Positions 63,947-64,000 of a DNA stretch of 64,000 nucleotides are shown piece by piece. The notes under the pieces are model-generated. The model was not told the DNA's origin, did not search any database, and saw only the letters and a list, made by a program, of their open reading frames with translations. Positions within the stretch are counted from its first letter, which is position 1, and the number at the start of each line of letters is the position of its first letter. The stretch lies in assembly GCF_029852145.1 (NCBI RefSeq), contig NC_079979.1, positions 1,024,501-1,088,500 on the forward strand. The letters run 5' to 3'. Source of the DNA: Microplitis mediator (Eukaryota > Arthropoda > Insecta > Hymenoptera > Braconidae). Position numbers and translations under genes: made by a program.

Positions 63947-64000
63947 ATGACTGAAAAAGTATCATCTGATGACTCTATGGACGAGGATGAGGTGATAAAA
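63947..64000 (+). CDS. acidic N-terminus of an unrecognised protein, cut by window edge
   Basis: ATG at 63947 opens 18 codons to the edge: Met-Thr-Glu-Lys, then SSDDSMDEDEVIK. The corresponding site in unit 1 (63510-63567) has ATAAAT in place of the ATG but keeps the rest of the frame, so unit 1 looks like a degenerate copy and unit 2 the better start. Family unknown; acidic Ser-rich starts occur in many nuclear proteins. It may itself continue into a further repeat unit. Confidence 0.4.
   Translation, partial: MTEKVSSDDSMDEDEVIK

Larger units (their letters stand above)
63225..64000 (+). repeat. 348-bp tandem duplication of a promoter/start-exon unit
   Basis: CTTTATCCCTTAGTCGAAAGT begins units at 63225 and 63573. 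Each has a TATA-like TTTAT(A/T)TAT, TCAGT(A/G)TTTT, GTGTCTCGTTG and then the acidic codons for SSDxSMDEDEVIK. The long ORF 63194-63829 simply reads through unit 1 into unit 2. Confidence 0.75.

Overview
This is nuclear eukaryotic DNA from an AT-rich, transposon-saturated insect-like genome. Support comes from GT/AG introns, TATA plus TCAGT promoters, AATAAA signals, a conserved nucleolar gene (SURF6), a DIRS-type retrotransposon and many TA-flanked inverted-repeat elements. A parasitoid wasp, perhaps a braconid, is my best guess from the style of the repeats and the short cystine-knot peptide genes. That is inference only; nothing here proves the taxon.

The main host content is a family of six small secreted-peptide genes that are easy to miss because each exon is only about 75-115 bp: copy 1 (+, 8389-12001), copy 2 (-, 15109-24372), copy 3 (+, 18476-19051, nested inside the intron of copy 2), copy 4 (+, 28021-31607), copy 5 (-, 50650-51381) and copy 6 (-, 59480-62586). 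Exon 1 always encodes a signal peptide and Cys1. A phase 0 intron follows, and exon 2 always opens with the TGT codon of Cys2. All six encode six cysteines with inhibitor-cystine-knot spacing and the signature CCxxYxC. Introns range from 384 bp to about 9.1 kb and collect transposons, while the exons stay intact. A promoter resembling that of copy 2 stands alone at 14562-14660 on the other strand.

A three-exon SURF6 gene (-, 35506-38456) lies in the middle; its second intron holds about five copies of an exact 307-bp tandem repeat. Left of it, 33280-34620 is a palindrome whose centre looks like a bidirectional housekeeping promoter, with the same short start exon on both arms. Other coding candidates are a basic first exon at 2014-2126 (-), a 70-codon ORF with a CRE/CCAAT/E-box promoter at 3716-3928 (-), a decayed ORF at 6955-7391, and an acidic start exon at the right edge (63947-64000) in a tandemly duplicated promoter unit.

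The rest is mobile or repeated DNA. A 5,000-bp DIRS-like retrotransposon (53800-58799) carries a spliced gag, RT-RNase H and tyrosine recombinase. It has inverted termini, an internal complementary region and TTA on both sides, and it sits inside a TA-flanked MITE. The second copy of that MITE, in the intron of peptide copy 4, supplies the empty target site. Other blocks are long foldbacks (785-1784, 4684-6182, 39209-40688, 47945-50412), several MITE families, an abundant GGGAAGTT-ended repeat, and a 5-kb region (42115-47200) filled with the word AAGGCCCAAAA in strand-alternating blocks.
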